From Talinum fruticosum (Eukaryota > Streptophyta > Magnoliopsida > Caryophyllales > Talinaceae): a stretch of DNA of 64,000 bases. The position numbers were made by a program, and so were the translations under genes. Of this stretch, positions 1 to 14,526 are shown one piece after another. The notes under the pieces are model-generated. The model saw nothing but the letters and a program-made list of their open reading frames with translations. It had not been told where the DNA came from and searched no databases. Numbering within the stretch: the first letter of the stretch is position 1; each line of letters starts with the position of its first letter. The stretch is taken from assembly GCA_021018815.1 (NCBI GenBank), contig JAITYX010000062.1:3191501-3255500 (forward strand), read 5' to 3'.

Positions 1-1626
1 TTTATCATGTTCTTATGCTTTCTATGGAGGTGGATGACCCAAAGAGGTAAAATATATCCTGCATAAAATATTGACTCTCAGTCAAAATCGCATGTTAGAT
101 GCCCCTGCACTTGTATTGATCATGATAGGGCTTCAAACAGGAAAAAGAGTGACAAGTGTGAATGAACACACATTGGGAGGTAGAATCGGGCAAGGTGAAC
201 TCCAAGAGCCACCATTGTTTACTTTTGAAATGCTCAGGAAAGCAACAAACAATTTTCAAGACACTAACAAACTTGGAGAAGGTGGTTTCAGCAGAGTTTA
301 CAAGGTAAATTCTGCATCTGATCATATCAGAACCAGTCTAAAACGAAGTACACTATTAACAATAAAATTTTCTTCTTTACCACTCTCTTACTAGGGACTT
401 TTGGAAGATGGAAAAGAAATAGCAGTAAAAAGACTCTCACGAGCCTCTGAGCAAGGCCTGGTAGAGTTCATGAATGAAGTTGCAGTGATCTCTGAACTTC
501 AGCATAAAAATCTTGTCAGGCTTCTGGGCTGCTGCATAAAAGGGGATGAAAAAATGTTTGTTTACGAGTACATGCCTAATAAAGGCCTTGATGCATTTCT
601 CTTTGGTATGTGTGGAATTTTGTTGCTTCTATGTTGCAACATTTATGCAATTTTTCCATTTTCTAATCTTCAAGAAGAACTGGACCAACTGTATTTATAA
701 TTTCTCTCCTAACAGGAAAATGAACTCTGAGCACAATGGACACTAACACTTGTCTTATGCCTGAATTTGCATTCATTTAGATCCTCAGAATCGAGAACTT
801 CTACCTTGGAAAAAGCGTCGCAATATCATTGATGGCATATGTCGGGGCCTAGTGTACCTACACAGAGATTCCAGATTAAAGATTATTCACAGAGATCTGA
901 CAGCGAGCAATATTTTATTGGATGATCGTCTCAATCCTAAAATTTCAGACTTTGGCACTGCAAGAATATTTACGGAAAACCAAGATGAGGCTAACACCAG
1001 AAGGGTGGTGGGAACTTAGTAAGTAAAACATTTGGTTTAGCACAACACGTTTGGTATAAACCTATCTTGGATAAATATAAACTCCTGACTGTAACTAACC
1101 ATGCAGCGGTTACATGTCTCCTGAATCTACAATGGGGCAATTCTCTGAAAAATCCGATGTATACAGCTTTGGTGTGATACTGTTGGAGATTGTCAGTGGG
1201 AGAAGCAACACTAGCTTCAACCGTATGCAGCATTCGTGCACACTTTTGGGATATGTAAGCGATCGAAACTGTAACCTATTCTGCAACTAAGCAGAACTAA
1301 TTTCTATTCCTGTAATCTCAATGTGGCTTTAATGTCTTCAGGCATGGAAATTGTGGAATGAGGAGAAAATTGTTTCATTTATTGATCCAACGATCTCACA
1401 GCCATGCTTCCAGGAAGACATTCTAAGGTGCATACACGTGGGACTATTATGTGTGCAGAAGCTTCCAAGAGATAGGCCAAAAATCTCCTCAATTTTAACC
1501 ATGCTCGATACAAGAACACACCTACAACATCCTGAAAGACCTGCCTTCACGGATTGGGAGACTTCTGATGACCAACAGGACAAGAACACTACTAGCTATT
1601 CTATCTCCATCATGCAGGGCCGATAA
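1..1626 (+). CDS. S-receptor-like serine/threonine kinase, kinase half (5' end outside window)
   Basis: Cytoplasmic half of a G-type lectin receptor kinase; such proteins sit in the plasma membrane and signal in defence or recognition. The window opens inside the exon encoding the end of the membrane segment (FLWRWM), followed by exons 141-304, 395-605, 781-1018, 1107-1254 and 1342-1626 (TAA). All borders are GT-AG and the phases join cleanly. Visible kinase parts are a P-loop [10 protein letters not shown], the ATP lysine in [24 protein letters not shown], and a C-terminal tail ending in QGR. Two family hallmarks are changed: the third glycine of the P-loop is Ser, and the catalytic-loop lysine of HRDLK is Thr. 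Exon lengths match those of the paralogue at 6391-9487 exactly, so they are tandem duplicates. The ectodomain lies upstream of the window. The family call is firm; catalytic activity is doubtful. Confidence 0.9.
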
Positions 1627-2089
1627 TTTGAGTTCTTATTTATATAGGAAATAAAATTCATCAGTAGGCTGCTCGCAAATTTCTTACAAGCAACCCGTTC
1701 ATGATCTTGCTTGACTTGGAGAAGGAAATTAATTGTGCATGAATTCTGAGAACCAATACATAGCTACACATGTATATATGAATATTAAAGAGCATGAATA
1801 AGAGGTACATATTTATGTATCTCTCATACTATTTCCAGTTAAAGTAAGAATGAAGATTCATGTAGTAAATATTTCTTGTATTTATTAAATACCATTTATT
1901 ACTATGTAATCCTTCCTTATTGTTTGTTTCCCCTTTCTAGCTTCTCCTCTCCCCCGGTCTCTCACTTGGCCACAAATAGGTAGTTTTTGGGTTCTTTTCT
2001 AAAGAATGGCAGAAAATAAAAATGGCTCTGTTCTGCTAATGTAACAGTTGATTAATCACTTTGCTTGGCAAAGACATCTACAAAATGAG
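1627..2089. other. intergenic spacer between kinase copies
   Basis: The 3' flank of the first kinase gene. It is AT-rich with no coding potential that I can see. It leads directly into the degraded second kinase copy. Confidence 0.6.
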
Positions 2090-3131
2090 AGCTGCATCAT
2101 ATGATCAAAATCGGAGAAGGTGGTTTTGGCCCAGTTTAAAAGGTAAAGTCTACATCTGATTGCATGGGAACAAGTTCACAATGAAGCACTAAACTAAGAC
2201 AATTAGTTCTTTCCAACTTTCTAGGGAATTTTTGAAGATGGAAAGGCTATAGCACTGAAAAGACTGTCAAGTACCTATGAGCAAGGGCCTGTGTTCATGA
2301 ACGAATTTGCTGTGATCTCTAAACTTCAGCACAGAAACCTTTTGATATTTCTCGGCTGCTGCATAAAAGGAGATAAAAAAATGTTGCTTTATGAATGCAT
2401 GCCTAGTAAAAGCCTTGATGCATTTTTCTTTGGTATGACCATACTTGTGTTAAGGTAGCAATAGTCATGCAGTTGTTCCTAAGATTTCAGACATTGGCAT
2501 GGCAAAGATATTTAGGGGGAACCAAGATCAGGCTAACACCAAAAAGTTGCAGGAACCTGTTGAGTAGGCATCTATCTTAGCAGAAGCCTATATTCATTTT
2601 GCTAAACATAGTTGTTTAACTGCTTAATTGAATGTGCAGCCGTTAAATGTCTCCTGAATATACAATGAGGCATTTCTCCGAAAAATCTGATGTATACAGC
2701 TTTGGAATCATACTGTTGGAGATGGCCACTGGCAAAAGTAATATTGGCTTCCACCATCTGAAGCATTCCTCCACACTTATGGGATATGTAAGTAGGTTAA
2801 AACTGTATAATCCTTATTATAACTAAACTGCTCTTGTGTAAACCAAGTTGCCTAGAATGTCAAAGTCACTTCAACATTTTCAGGCATGGAAGTTGTGGAA
2901 TGGGGAGAAAATTGTTTCACTTATTGATCCAGCAATCTCACAACCATGCTTCCAGGTAGAGATTATAAGGTGCATACATTTAGGATTATTATGTGCGTAG
3001 AAGCATCCCAGAAACAGGCCGAACATCTCAATACTTATAACCATGCTTCATGCTACTATACAAAGGCTACAAGATCCCCAAAAGGCCTGCATTCACAGAG
3101 CACGAGATTTCTGCTGACAATCAACAGGTGA
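2090..3131 (+). pseudogene. decayed S-receptor-like kinase pseudogene
   Basis: A third kinase-half copy, lying between the two better ones. Recognisable pieces in order: a P-loop (IGEGGFGPV) followed at once by a stop (about 2110-2141); a VAIK/alphaC exon (about 2225-2432); a remnant of the catalytic exon in which the HRD region is deleted and DFG reads DIG (about 2478-2560); an activation-loop exon with an in-frame stop next to MSPEYTM (about 2640-2790); and a last exon with a premature stop after GLLCA (about 2884-3000). Splice sites are still visible in places. It is closest to the neighbouring copies. With HRD missing and several stops it cannot make a kinase. Confidence 0.9.
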
Positions 3132-4049
3132 ACTCTACGACTTTTTTTCTATCTCAATCATACAGAGACGCTAATATGAAATCTTACATATTGCTTATGT
3201 ATGTTAGAGGTAACATTTATCAATGAACTCTACAAAACTGCCAATCTGTCCTCCGAGATCTTGCTGCATTGGAGAAGGAATCGATTTTACATGAATTCTG
3301 ATGGTATTATGAAGCTAAACATTTTCTCTCATATAAATTCTGAAGGTATCATGACATTTTGGGGTGACTTTTTGATGGAATGGAGGAAAACGTAAAATGG
3401 CCTAAAATATAATCCCCCGCCCTTCCGTAGAAGAGAAATTTTCATTAGTCAATCAACGAGAGCAGAAGAGGGCCCACCCACCCCCTTATTCAAAGAAAAC
3501 ATAAATTTAAAAATGATGTTGGATAGAAGTTTACCTGGAGCGATCAGCCTGACAGATAAAATATTTTTTTGATTGTTAGCCTAGGAAGAATTGAATCCTG
3601 ACAGTTAAAATATATCAAGTTTACCAAGACTGGAACTCGAGTGATCTACATAGTCATAACTTATAATATATCAAGTTTACCTAGATTGACCATATTGATA
3701 GTTATAAATCTATAATGTGAATTCAAATTGAGGCCATTTTGTAATGAAATTACCTCAATGGAAAGTTTTTGAAATTGACCAAATCGTGTTTTCTCTCAGC
3801 AACAAAAATGTGACTTGTTGCGCAATTGTTGCATTAGCAGGATTCTATGTACTACTGTACGCATTACCACAAATATATCACTTCCAAAGCTGCATTTTGA
3901 ATCAGTGGACATCAAATGACCTGCAACAATGAGAATAAAGTAACAAAGCAACAGTGAGAAACTTATGAAGTCATGCATTGGGAACATTAGATGGTAAAAT
4001 GTGCAGATATTTGAAACAGATAGGAATCTTAATACCCCCACCACCACCC

Positions 4050-4090
<41 letters not shown>

Positions 4091-6390
4091 TGTAAAACAA
4101 TGATTAACAAGTTAGAGATTGTCTTTCCATGAAACGTTTCAAACTTGAACATCTCAGTCTTGCCTGTAAAGCTGCTGGAATAAATGGAAGTTTAGTTTAC
4201 AGACAAATAATGGAGGAAAAGAAATTTTTTAACTGCTCGAGATATCTTTGCCTTCTTCTTGGCCAAGTACAATTGCCAAGAATGACAAATTAACAAAAGC
4301 TAGCGGGTGGCAAAAAGATTGTGAAACAGAAAATCAGAACACATTTTTTTGTAGTACTTGCTGCTCTTTTAAAGATCAGCTGAGAACACTTCCATTTACT
4401 TTACAAGGTTCCAACATTGTAAGATCCAATTAGTTTTTTGGTAGAGCAGCCAAGAATCCTTTCACAGCAATTGAGAGACAGTGGTTTTGATGTGAATGTA
4501 GTCTTCCTATCTTTCTCTAATCTCCAATAAACTTTTCACAAATAAAAAGATCAATAAAGACTATAAAGACTCACTCTCTAGTATTTTTAAGACATGAACA
4601 AAAAGGTCCAACCTAATTTAATAGATTCATTGCTAATGATTTACACATTAGCTGCTGGAATAAATGGAAGTCTAGGGAATGACACAATAATCGCAGCTAA
4701 TGTGTAAATCGCACATGCTTGTATGAGCATTGACATAGAAAAGAACCTGAATGTACCAGTCTTAGTGTGCCTTAGAAAAACTAAATTAAGAATACTTTGG
4801 TGTTTGATTCTCTGATATCTGTATATTATCTTCAAGGCTGATTAAATACAATTTAGCAGCCAGAGAATTACTTAGAAAGCCATAAGACATGAACAAAAAC
4901 AACATAATTTAATAGATTCATTGCCAATGATTCCACCGATTTTACCAAAACTCCAGCATATTTAAATCCCACCAAATTTTGAATATTGTGAGTGTCTGAG
5001 AAATAGCTTTTCCACCCACGTTATTACCAACTCATCCAGGAGGAGATTCTACATGACAGGTATGGATCTCATTTTTCTAAAGCATATAAAAAGACTTAAC
5101 TGTTTCGGAACCTAAGAAGTCTCGCAGAGCATACAAAGACAAGGGGAATGACATGAGAGACAATAAGTCAGACCTTGTAAGCCATTAATAACCAGAACTT
5201 CTGTTTACTTACAAGCATTCCTGGAGTGATCATCCAGCCAGTTATAATATATAAAATGACCTGCAACTACCAACAATAGGAAACCTACTAAACCAAGTAT
5301 TGAATATATAAGAGTCGTCCAGTGGTTGAAACGTGACAGAGATTGGCCAATGTAGGAGAGGGATTGGTAACTTTCACAAGGGAAAGCCTGACATCAGGTT
5401 CGATCTTTTCTCCATATTATAACACAGTGGACTTTAGACCATGATAGTAGTAGCCAAAGTGGCACTAATTTAACTATCAGAGCATCACCAAAGATTGACC
5501 ACCAATGCCTCAACCAATCTGTGCACAAACTGCATCAACACTCAATTCAACTCTCTTTCTGTAATGAAATCATTACTGTGGTCTATGTTCCAGCATCGCT
5601 GGAAAGGGTGGCTTCTTCTTCAAGAACATGCGCTTCAGAGTTTCCCGAACCACCGCAGAAACTTTGACTGGATCCCGCTTGTAGACTCGTCGACTTTCCA
5701 ATGGAAGAGCTCTTCATGGATGTAACCATCAGAAGCAGTTGCCATGGATTGGAAACGGTTAATTTTTCCAAAATGAAGTTAAAGACATTAATGAGGAATC
5801 AAGGATATGTTTAATTTCACCTGCACGTTGAATGCTTTGGTTGAGTATAAAGTTCAGCAACAATTTTCATTTGTAATCAGAGATACGAGAAGGGGTAAAT
5901 CCCACTAACACAAAAAAATACTGAGTCTTTTCACACGGTAGCTTGATAATCTGTAGATTACTACCAATTCTTGCAAGTGGAAATTCTAAAGAAGAACGCT
6001 CTTATTTAATCAAACCATTTCTTAATATCATATATGCACTGTTTCATTTTTTTTATTTTTTATTTTTGGTTTGAGCAAGGGTGTAATGTCTTTCGGGCTG
6101 CGGGCGTTTAAAGTAAAAATTCTTCTAAGAAGTGTGCTTCCACAGATTTGAACTTTTATTCTCCTCCTTACGAGAATAAGGCCGCTACCACCCTAGCCAA
6201 CACTTTGTTGGTATATATTCACAGTTCTATATGGACAAGGTATGCAGTTTTTGTCAGAATACAGATACAAAGAGAAGGAAAAACGAACAAAGAGTAGACT
6301 TAGGTAAGGAAGTCCTCAGTGTAGAACACAAAATGCAAGAAAACAGAGAGTAGAACCCCTCCCCAACACACACACAAACACAGAGGACCA
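3132..6390. other. 3.2 kb spacer with small duplications and a GA microsatellite
   Basis: No clear gene. It holds a (GA)n run at about 4052-4087 and two short direct repeats: gctgctggaataaatggaag at 4171 and 4651, and a gacatgaacaaaaa...tttaatagattcattgc segment at about 4590-4635 and 4885-4925. A perfect 18-bp inverted repeat lies at 4638-4655/4693-4710. At about 5555-5745 (minus) short, mutually out-of-frame coding-like stretches occur, treated as a finding. About 6030-6210 is low complexity. The last 150 bp should hold the promoter and 5' UTR of the next gene. Confidence 0.5.
4638..4710. repeat. perfect 18-bp inverted repeat (hairpin)
   Basis: gatttacacattagctgc at 4638-4655 is followed 37 bases later by its exact reverse complement at 4693-4710. 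The element is within a locally duplicated spacer and has no evident gene association. Confidence 0.85.
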
Positions 6391-9487
<3,097 letters not shown>

Positions 9488-10168
9488 TATGAGTTCTTTT
9501 ATATATATATATATATATATAAGAAATGAAATCCATCAGTAGACTGTCTGGAAATGTCTCACAAGACCTGTTCCATGATCTTGCTTGACTTGGAGAATGG
9601 AATTAGTTTGACTTGAATTCTGAATACCAATAAGCAGCTACATGTGTATAATCTTACATGAATATTATTGTATATACTTATATATCTCTAATACGACTTC
9701 AAATAAAAGTAAAGAGCGGACATGTATGATTATTTCTTATATTTACCAAATACCAGTTTTTAACTATATACTCCTCCCTCAATTTCACAATACTTGTCAC
9801 TTTAACTAATTTTTTTCCTTTCACAATATCTGTTATTTTATAATTCCAATGACATATGGATAATTGATTTATTAATTTTATCCTTATTATTTTATTTTTT
9901 TGACTTTTTTATTTCTAATAAAATCTTAGGAGTCCTTTAACATAAATTTTGTATTTTTTAGTATTCCCCCAAAATAAAAATAAAAAAAATGAGTATTTTG
10001 AAAGGAAAAAAGTCCTAAGAATTCTTTATGGTTGTTTTCTTTCCCTTTTCAGCTCCCCCACCCCAAAAACACCTTCTCTCCCCCTTGGGGATTTTGGGTC
10101 GGGACCAACTATATCTTCCCTGCTTTCACTAATTTTTAATGAACTTTTCACCTCATAACTAAAATATA
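9488..10168. other. spacer with degenerate Stowaway-like MITE sequence
   Basis: The 3' flank of the receptor kinase. It has a (TA)n run near 9500-9520. From about 9768, sequence beginning ctccctcaatttcacaatacttgtca matches the start of a MITE family also seen near 37711, and inverted near 16376 and 33720. The right end here is eroded. Confidence 0.5.
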
Positions 10169-10447
10169 CTCCCTCGATCCCCAATTGATTATCCCAAATT
10201 GATTATCCCTTTGATTTTTTAACGTATTGTAAGGAGTGTAAATAGATTAATCTATTTTACAAATACAATACCAACAATTTTCTTCGTATTTTAAATTCAA
10301 AATATCATTTCAAATTTTTCTTCATTGTGATAATTGTTTTTAAAAATTCAAAATAAAGGTAGTTTAGGAATATTTGTTTAGAAAAAGAACATCATTTTAG
10401 AACATTCAGAAAAGAATAATGGATATTTTTTTTTGGGACGGAAGTAG
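10169..10447. mobile_element. Stowaway-like MITE
   Basis: A 279-bp element flanked by TA on both sides. Its ends are ctccctcgatcccc and gggacggaagtag, which are inverted versions of the CTCCCTCCGTCCC-type terminus known from Stowaway MITEs. No coding capacity. Confidence 0.8.
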
Positions 10448-10599
10448 TACACTTACGACCAAGTGTAAATAGCCATAACTCTCTGTATCTAAGCTTCTAC
10501 TGCTAGATTTCTTACAAATTAAAACATGAGGTGTGCAAATTGTTTACACTCGACCAAGACGTTCCGCTCTTTATTTCACTGTCCTCTTATATCCGCATT

Positions 10600-11310
10600 G
10601 CTTCTCCAGGAAGCTCTGCGCAGCCCAGCCTGAGGATGATCTTATCAACAAGCACGAAGTTCCTCAAAGATCCTCAACTTGTATTATCAAGACATGGTGC
10701 TTTCAATTTCACCCTTCCACCTCAACCAAACTCTATGCAAGATATGGTTGAGCTGACAATTACGGGTGGCCTACTCGGACAAACCATACTTTCCGCATAT
10801 GGTTGAGCTGACAATATAGGTGGCCACACTCCACATTCCGGGAAGCCAAACTTAAAACCAAATTTGTGTAACAAGTAGCAAACTGCGTTCCGAACCAAAT
10901 TTGTACAATTAGTAGCAAACCACGTTCCAGACTGCATGATCCGAGAAGCGCTCCTGGTAACTGTGGGACAAACCTAAAAATTACTATCTGGCTTTCTGAA
11001 AATGTTTCGACAAGGAAAATCCACATTTACTCAATGAGCAGAATGACACTCCTCAGGGATACCGTTCTAAATGCCATTACCAGGTCCAATAATAAGGAAA
11101 CCTTGTTTTGCTACTCACTCACTCCAGTAATGGTCAAAGTCCAAAACCAAGAATCATATGCCAAAGCGTTGATCATTCAACAAACACATTCTAGTATACA
11201 GTCTGTAGTTCTTGGAACTCCTGATAAAAAAACGAAATTTTTCAATCTTGCAGGACACCATCAGATCCATCTCAGTGGGGCTTCTGGATCGGTATTGGCA
11301 CAAATCATGA
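10600..11310 (+). pseudogene. S-domain (lectin) relic of the receptor-kinase cluster
   Basis: A heavily decayed copy of the first exon of the 6391-9487 gene. STKFLKDPQ followed by a broken match lies at about 10645-10720. After an unrelated stretch, homology resumes at about 11030 (aatgagcagaatgac, compare aatgggcggaatgac near 6688) and runs to about 11310, covering the region equivalent to the lectin end and the FDHP motif. Every frame is interrupted and no kinase exons follow. It marks the right edge of the tandem cluster. Confidence 0.8.
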
Positions 11311-11336
11311 TTACAAGGGGATAAAACAAGGGCTAT

Positions 11337-11421
11337 ATGCAATTGCAAAATGCAAATTGGGTCCATTTGATTGTGTTTATGCAATTGCAAAATGCAAATT
11401 GAGTCCCCATGATTGTGTTAC
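11337..11421. repeat. tandem duplication, 42-bp unit
   Basis: Two adjacent copies of a unit starting atgcaattgcaaaatgcaaa, offset by 42 bases (11337 and 11379), with a few differences. The repeat lies in the spacer between the S-domain relic and VIP5. Confidence 0.8.
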
Positions 11422-11717
11422 AGAACTGAAGATACTTCCTACAAATTCTGAAACTACTGACTTTCTGAGCATTAGTAGTTCTAAATCCTGATTGACCACT
11501 AATATGACATGCATCTCCTCAAAAAGGGCAAAATGCCCCCTGATGTAAACTAGGGAATTTGTACAAGAATTAGAGAAAATCTACTTCTAAAACTACTGAT
11601 AAATTCCCCACTTAAATGAAACCTAGAACAGCAGCCAGGATAGGAGAAGGCCAGATAGGAGCAACACACCTTCTCAGAGCAGCCCTCTCCTCCTCTTATA
11701 GTCACCAACTGAAAGGG

Positions 11718-13643
11718 TCATTGGATGCCTCCTCTCGTCATCAACCGCCACTTGGCAACCGATTCTAGCCTCGATCCTCTGTTTCCGTGCCAAAAAGCCA
11801 GCTGCTGCTCCATAAGCGCCCCAAACCTCTGTAGTCGGGACAATGAAATGGGTAGTTCAAAGTTATGAAGTACACTGGACTCAGTTCCTTGGTCGACCGG
11901 TGCCTTTGTATCCACCAACTTACCTGCCTCGGCTGCCGCCACCAAGGCTGCTGCCGTGGCATCTTCCCCAGGCTTTACCCCGCCTTTCTTGGCATCCCCA
12001 CCATCAGATTCATTAACATCAACACAGCCTTCTTCAGAAACTGCTCCAGTTGTAGTGGTTCCACCTTCCTGCCTTGGAGCATAGTAGTTCGTAGACCGGG
12101 TCCACCTCCTAGAGAATGGGTCATATCCAGCATCCCCGGGATTCAAACACCGGTCTGCTGCTCTCATGGACGAGACCCGGAAGTTCTCAGCCCGATTTTT
12201 TCTGTTCATCTCAGCAAGCTTTAGGGCCTTGGCATCTAGATTTTTGTTCTTCCGAGCTGCTTCTAGTTCTTGCAACCGGGCTTTGATCCTTTCAATCTCT
12301 GCTCTGTCCTCCTTGTACTCTGCAACCTCCAACTCCCTCCTCAATTTCTCCTTCTCAGCTGCAATGTTCATTGGCCGGGCTGAGGCTGATTTCTTTTCCT
12401 GCAACATTTGTTTCACAGTCTCAGCTGAGTAAACAAAACTATTTATCTTATCAATAGCCTCGTGCTTCTCCAGAACCTCATTTCTCCGAGGCATCCGGCC
12501 ACCACTACGGTTCACCTCTCTGGTCCACTCATTAAACTCTTCCACTGTTGGTGGAGAGTCAGAAACCCTAGCCATTTGCCACCTGGCAGCAGACCGATCA
12601 TTGCCCCACACACAATTTAGGTACTTATAGGTAGTCCTGTTCTCAAGCTGGTATTTTTTGTTTGGATCTGAAGCATCGACATTTTGGACAATGCATAGCC
12701 TATACATGTTTAGTCCACCCTTTGTACCAATTCCAACCCTGACAAAGCAACCAACAACTAATTCTTCAAAGAATGGTTCCATGAACCATTTTGCCAGTTT
12801 CGACCTCCTGATTGTAATATTTTTTACATCCTCATATGTTGGAATATCAGAGACAGTCTTGTCTCTTTCATCATCACTGTAATCCATTCTACCCCCAAGT
12901 GACCCTTCATCTTCACTGTGTGAGTCGGTTCCATTTTCACTCTCACTTGAACTGCCTGAACTAGAGCCAGTCCCGCCCTTCCTCTTCCTTGGAGAGTACT
13001 CTCTGGAGCCAGTGTGCTCACTGCTCAATCTCTGTCTCCCCTCTGGATCTCTCTTCATCCGTCTTGCTTTCAACTCCTTCAAAGCATCAGCCTTCACTGC
13101 TGACCTCTCAGTGTATCTGGTCGATGAACGCAAACCACGAAATGAAGCAGGAGGTGAGGTGTCTTTTGCGGACTGAGATTTCTTTTCACTGGTCAACCTT
13201 GATCTCATGTGTTTGTGCAATTTCCTATCATCAATCTTTGCCGCCCTATCTGACAGAATCATCTCCCTCTCGAGTTCCGTCAACTTCGAGAGCTCTTCCC
13301 TGTCATTTTCATCTTTGTAAAGGTCACTACCAACATCAGAATCATCACTGATATAGCTTTCACGATTAGACCCGTCATCCTTGTGATCTTCATCATCTTG
13401 ACTTCCCTGATCAGCATCTCCTTTTTTTGATCTTTTCTTCAACGGAACTTGAGATCCAGACGACTTTTTACCAGGGATACCACGATCATCATCTGAGTCG
13501 TCATCCTTGGAATCACTATCATCATCAGAATAGGAATCCTTGTGCTTCCTTCTGGATGATTGATGTGATTGCTTGCTTCTCCTGGATGCACCAGTTCGTC
13601 CAGCTGCCTCCAGAAGCATGTTTTCCAAGTCTACCTCTGACAT
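11718..13643 (-). CDS. VIP5: VIP5/RTF1, Paf1-complex subunit with Plus3 domain
   Basis: Nuclear transcription elongation factor. In plants VIP5 acts with the other Paf1C subunits to promote H2B ubiquitination and H3K4/K36 methylation and to maintain FLC-type genes. The 641-residue single-exon ORF equals the family length (Arabidopsis VIP5 is about 643). It starts MSEVDLENMLLEAAG. Residues about 25-110 are Ser/Asp/Lys rich, and about 215-265 is a second Ser/acidic linker. The Plus3 domain covers about residues 270-400 (YEDVKNITIRRSKLAKW, YRLCIVQNV). A charged coiled-coil follows at about 425-490, then an Ala/Gly-rich tail. The reading frame is clean. The upstream context predicts a spliced 5' UTR. 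Confident call. Confidence 0.96.
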   Translation of the reverse strand: MSEVDLENMLLEAAGRTGASRRSKQSHQSSRRKHKDSYSDDDSDSKDDDSDDDRGIPGKKSSGSQVPLKKRSKKGDADQGSQDDEDHKDDGSNRESYISDDSDVGSDLYKDENDREELSKLTELEREMILSDRAAKIDDRKLHKHMRSRLTSEKKSQSAKDTSPPASFRGLRSSTRYTERSAVKADALKELKARRMKRDPEGRQRLSSEHTGSREYSPRKRKGGTGSSSGSSSESENGTDSHSEDEGSLGGRMDYSDDERDKTVSDIPTYEDVKNITIRRSKLAKWFMEPFFEELVVGCFVRVGIGTKGGLNMYRLCIVQNVDASDPNKKYQLENRTTYKYLNCVWGNDRSAARWQMARVSDSPPTVEEFNEWTREVNRSGGRMPRRNEVLEKHEAIDKINSFVYSAETVKQMLQEKKSASARPMNIAAEKEKLRRELEVAEYKEDRAEIERIKARLQELEAARKNKNLDAKALKLAEMNRKNRAENFRVSSMRAADRCLNPGDAGYDPFSRRWTRSTNYYAPRQEGGTTTTGAVSEEGCVDVNESDGGDAKKGGVKPGEDATAAALVAAAEAGKLVDTKAPVDQGTESSVLHNFELPISLSRLQRFGALMEQQLAFWHGNRGSRLESVAKWRLMTRGGIQ

Positions 13644-14014
13644 GACTGTTGTGCTCTATACAAGACAGTTCGGTGATGAAGTCCGGACTGCAAATATGTA
13701 AAATAAAAACTCTTTTAGATAACAATTGGAATGAGGAAGAAAAACAGGTTTATCCACTAGCATAGCATGCAGGAGAATTCAAAAAACCTTTGCACGTGAG
13801 AAGGTAAACCATAGATAACAAGAGAATTCTGACAACATTAAGCTATGCTCAAAAAGTTAATGACATGTTACAAAAGACTAATAACATATTACAAAGATCC
13901 TAAGCATATATAGCAAGGAAAGGGCCAGGAAAGTATCAGTATCTCCTTTAGTATCATGTATTATGTAAAGAGTTGCAAGCTAATACACCAAGACCACTAT
14001 AAAAAGGAAACAAT

Positions 14015-14172
14015 GGTCATGTTCCATTTAATCGTAAGACGCTGTAAGGTTGTAAGAAGCTGTAAACGAAATTGTAAGGAGCTATAAGATATTTGTAAAG
14101 TTATTTATAAAAATTTGTACGGAGTTGTAAAAAGTTGTAAGGCTATAAGCTAAAGCTAAATGGAACAGGACC
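14015..14172. mobile_element. small MITE, 158 bp
   Basis: The termini ggtcatgttccattta and taaatggaacaggacc are inverted repeats with one mismatch. AAT flanks both sides as a 3-bp target duplication. The interior is made of repeated gtaag/ttgtaa motifs. Related copies are at 34939-35112 and 49761-49910. Confidence 0.85.
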
Positions 14173-14428
14173 AATATCCGAAAGAGCACCACAGTCAAGA
14201 GCTTATTTTATTCCGATAGCTATATCTTCCTAAAAAGCTATTGGCTCACAAGCTCTAATTTACTTCCGAGATGACAACCTACACCGACACTTATCATTTC
14301 CCGTTGTTTACAAATCTCAAAAACATTGCACATCATGTCAGACTACCACATATTCAGACCTCAAAACAATCATAAACAGACATCAACCGGACATGATTAG
14401 AGATCAACTATAGGATTCCCTTCCTTTT

Positions 14429-14526
14429 GTACAAGCAACAATTGTTGTAACATTTGGAATTCCACATGTTCTAGTTTGCACAAGCAACAATTGTTCTACC
14501 ATTTGGAATTCCACATGTTCTAGTTT
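14429..14526. repeat. tandem duplication, 49-bp unit
   Basis: Two adjacent 49-bp copies (14429-14477 and 14478-14526), each containing acaagcaacaattgtt and ttggaattccacatgttcta. They differ at only a few positions and lie in the predicted VIP5 leader intron. Confidence 0.9.

Noticed and set aside
3796..4152. 118-codon minus-strand frame with a long SL repeat
   Set aside because: The SLSLSL stretch is the (GA)n microsatellite; there is no domain or homologue that I recognise.
11865..13351. Several plus-strand open frames of 70-120 codons
   Set aside because: Antisense shadows of the VIP5 coding exon.
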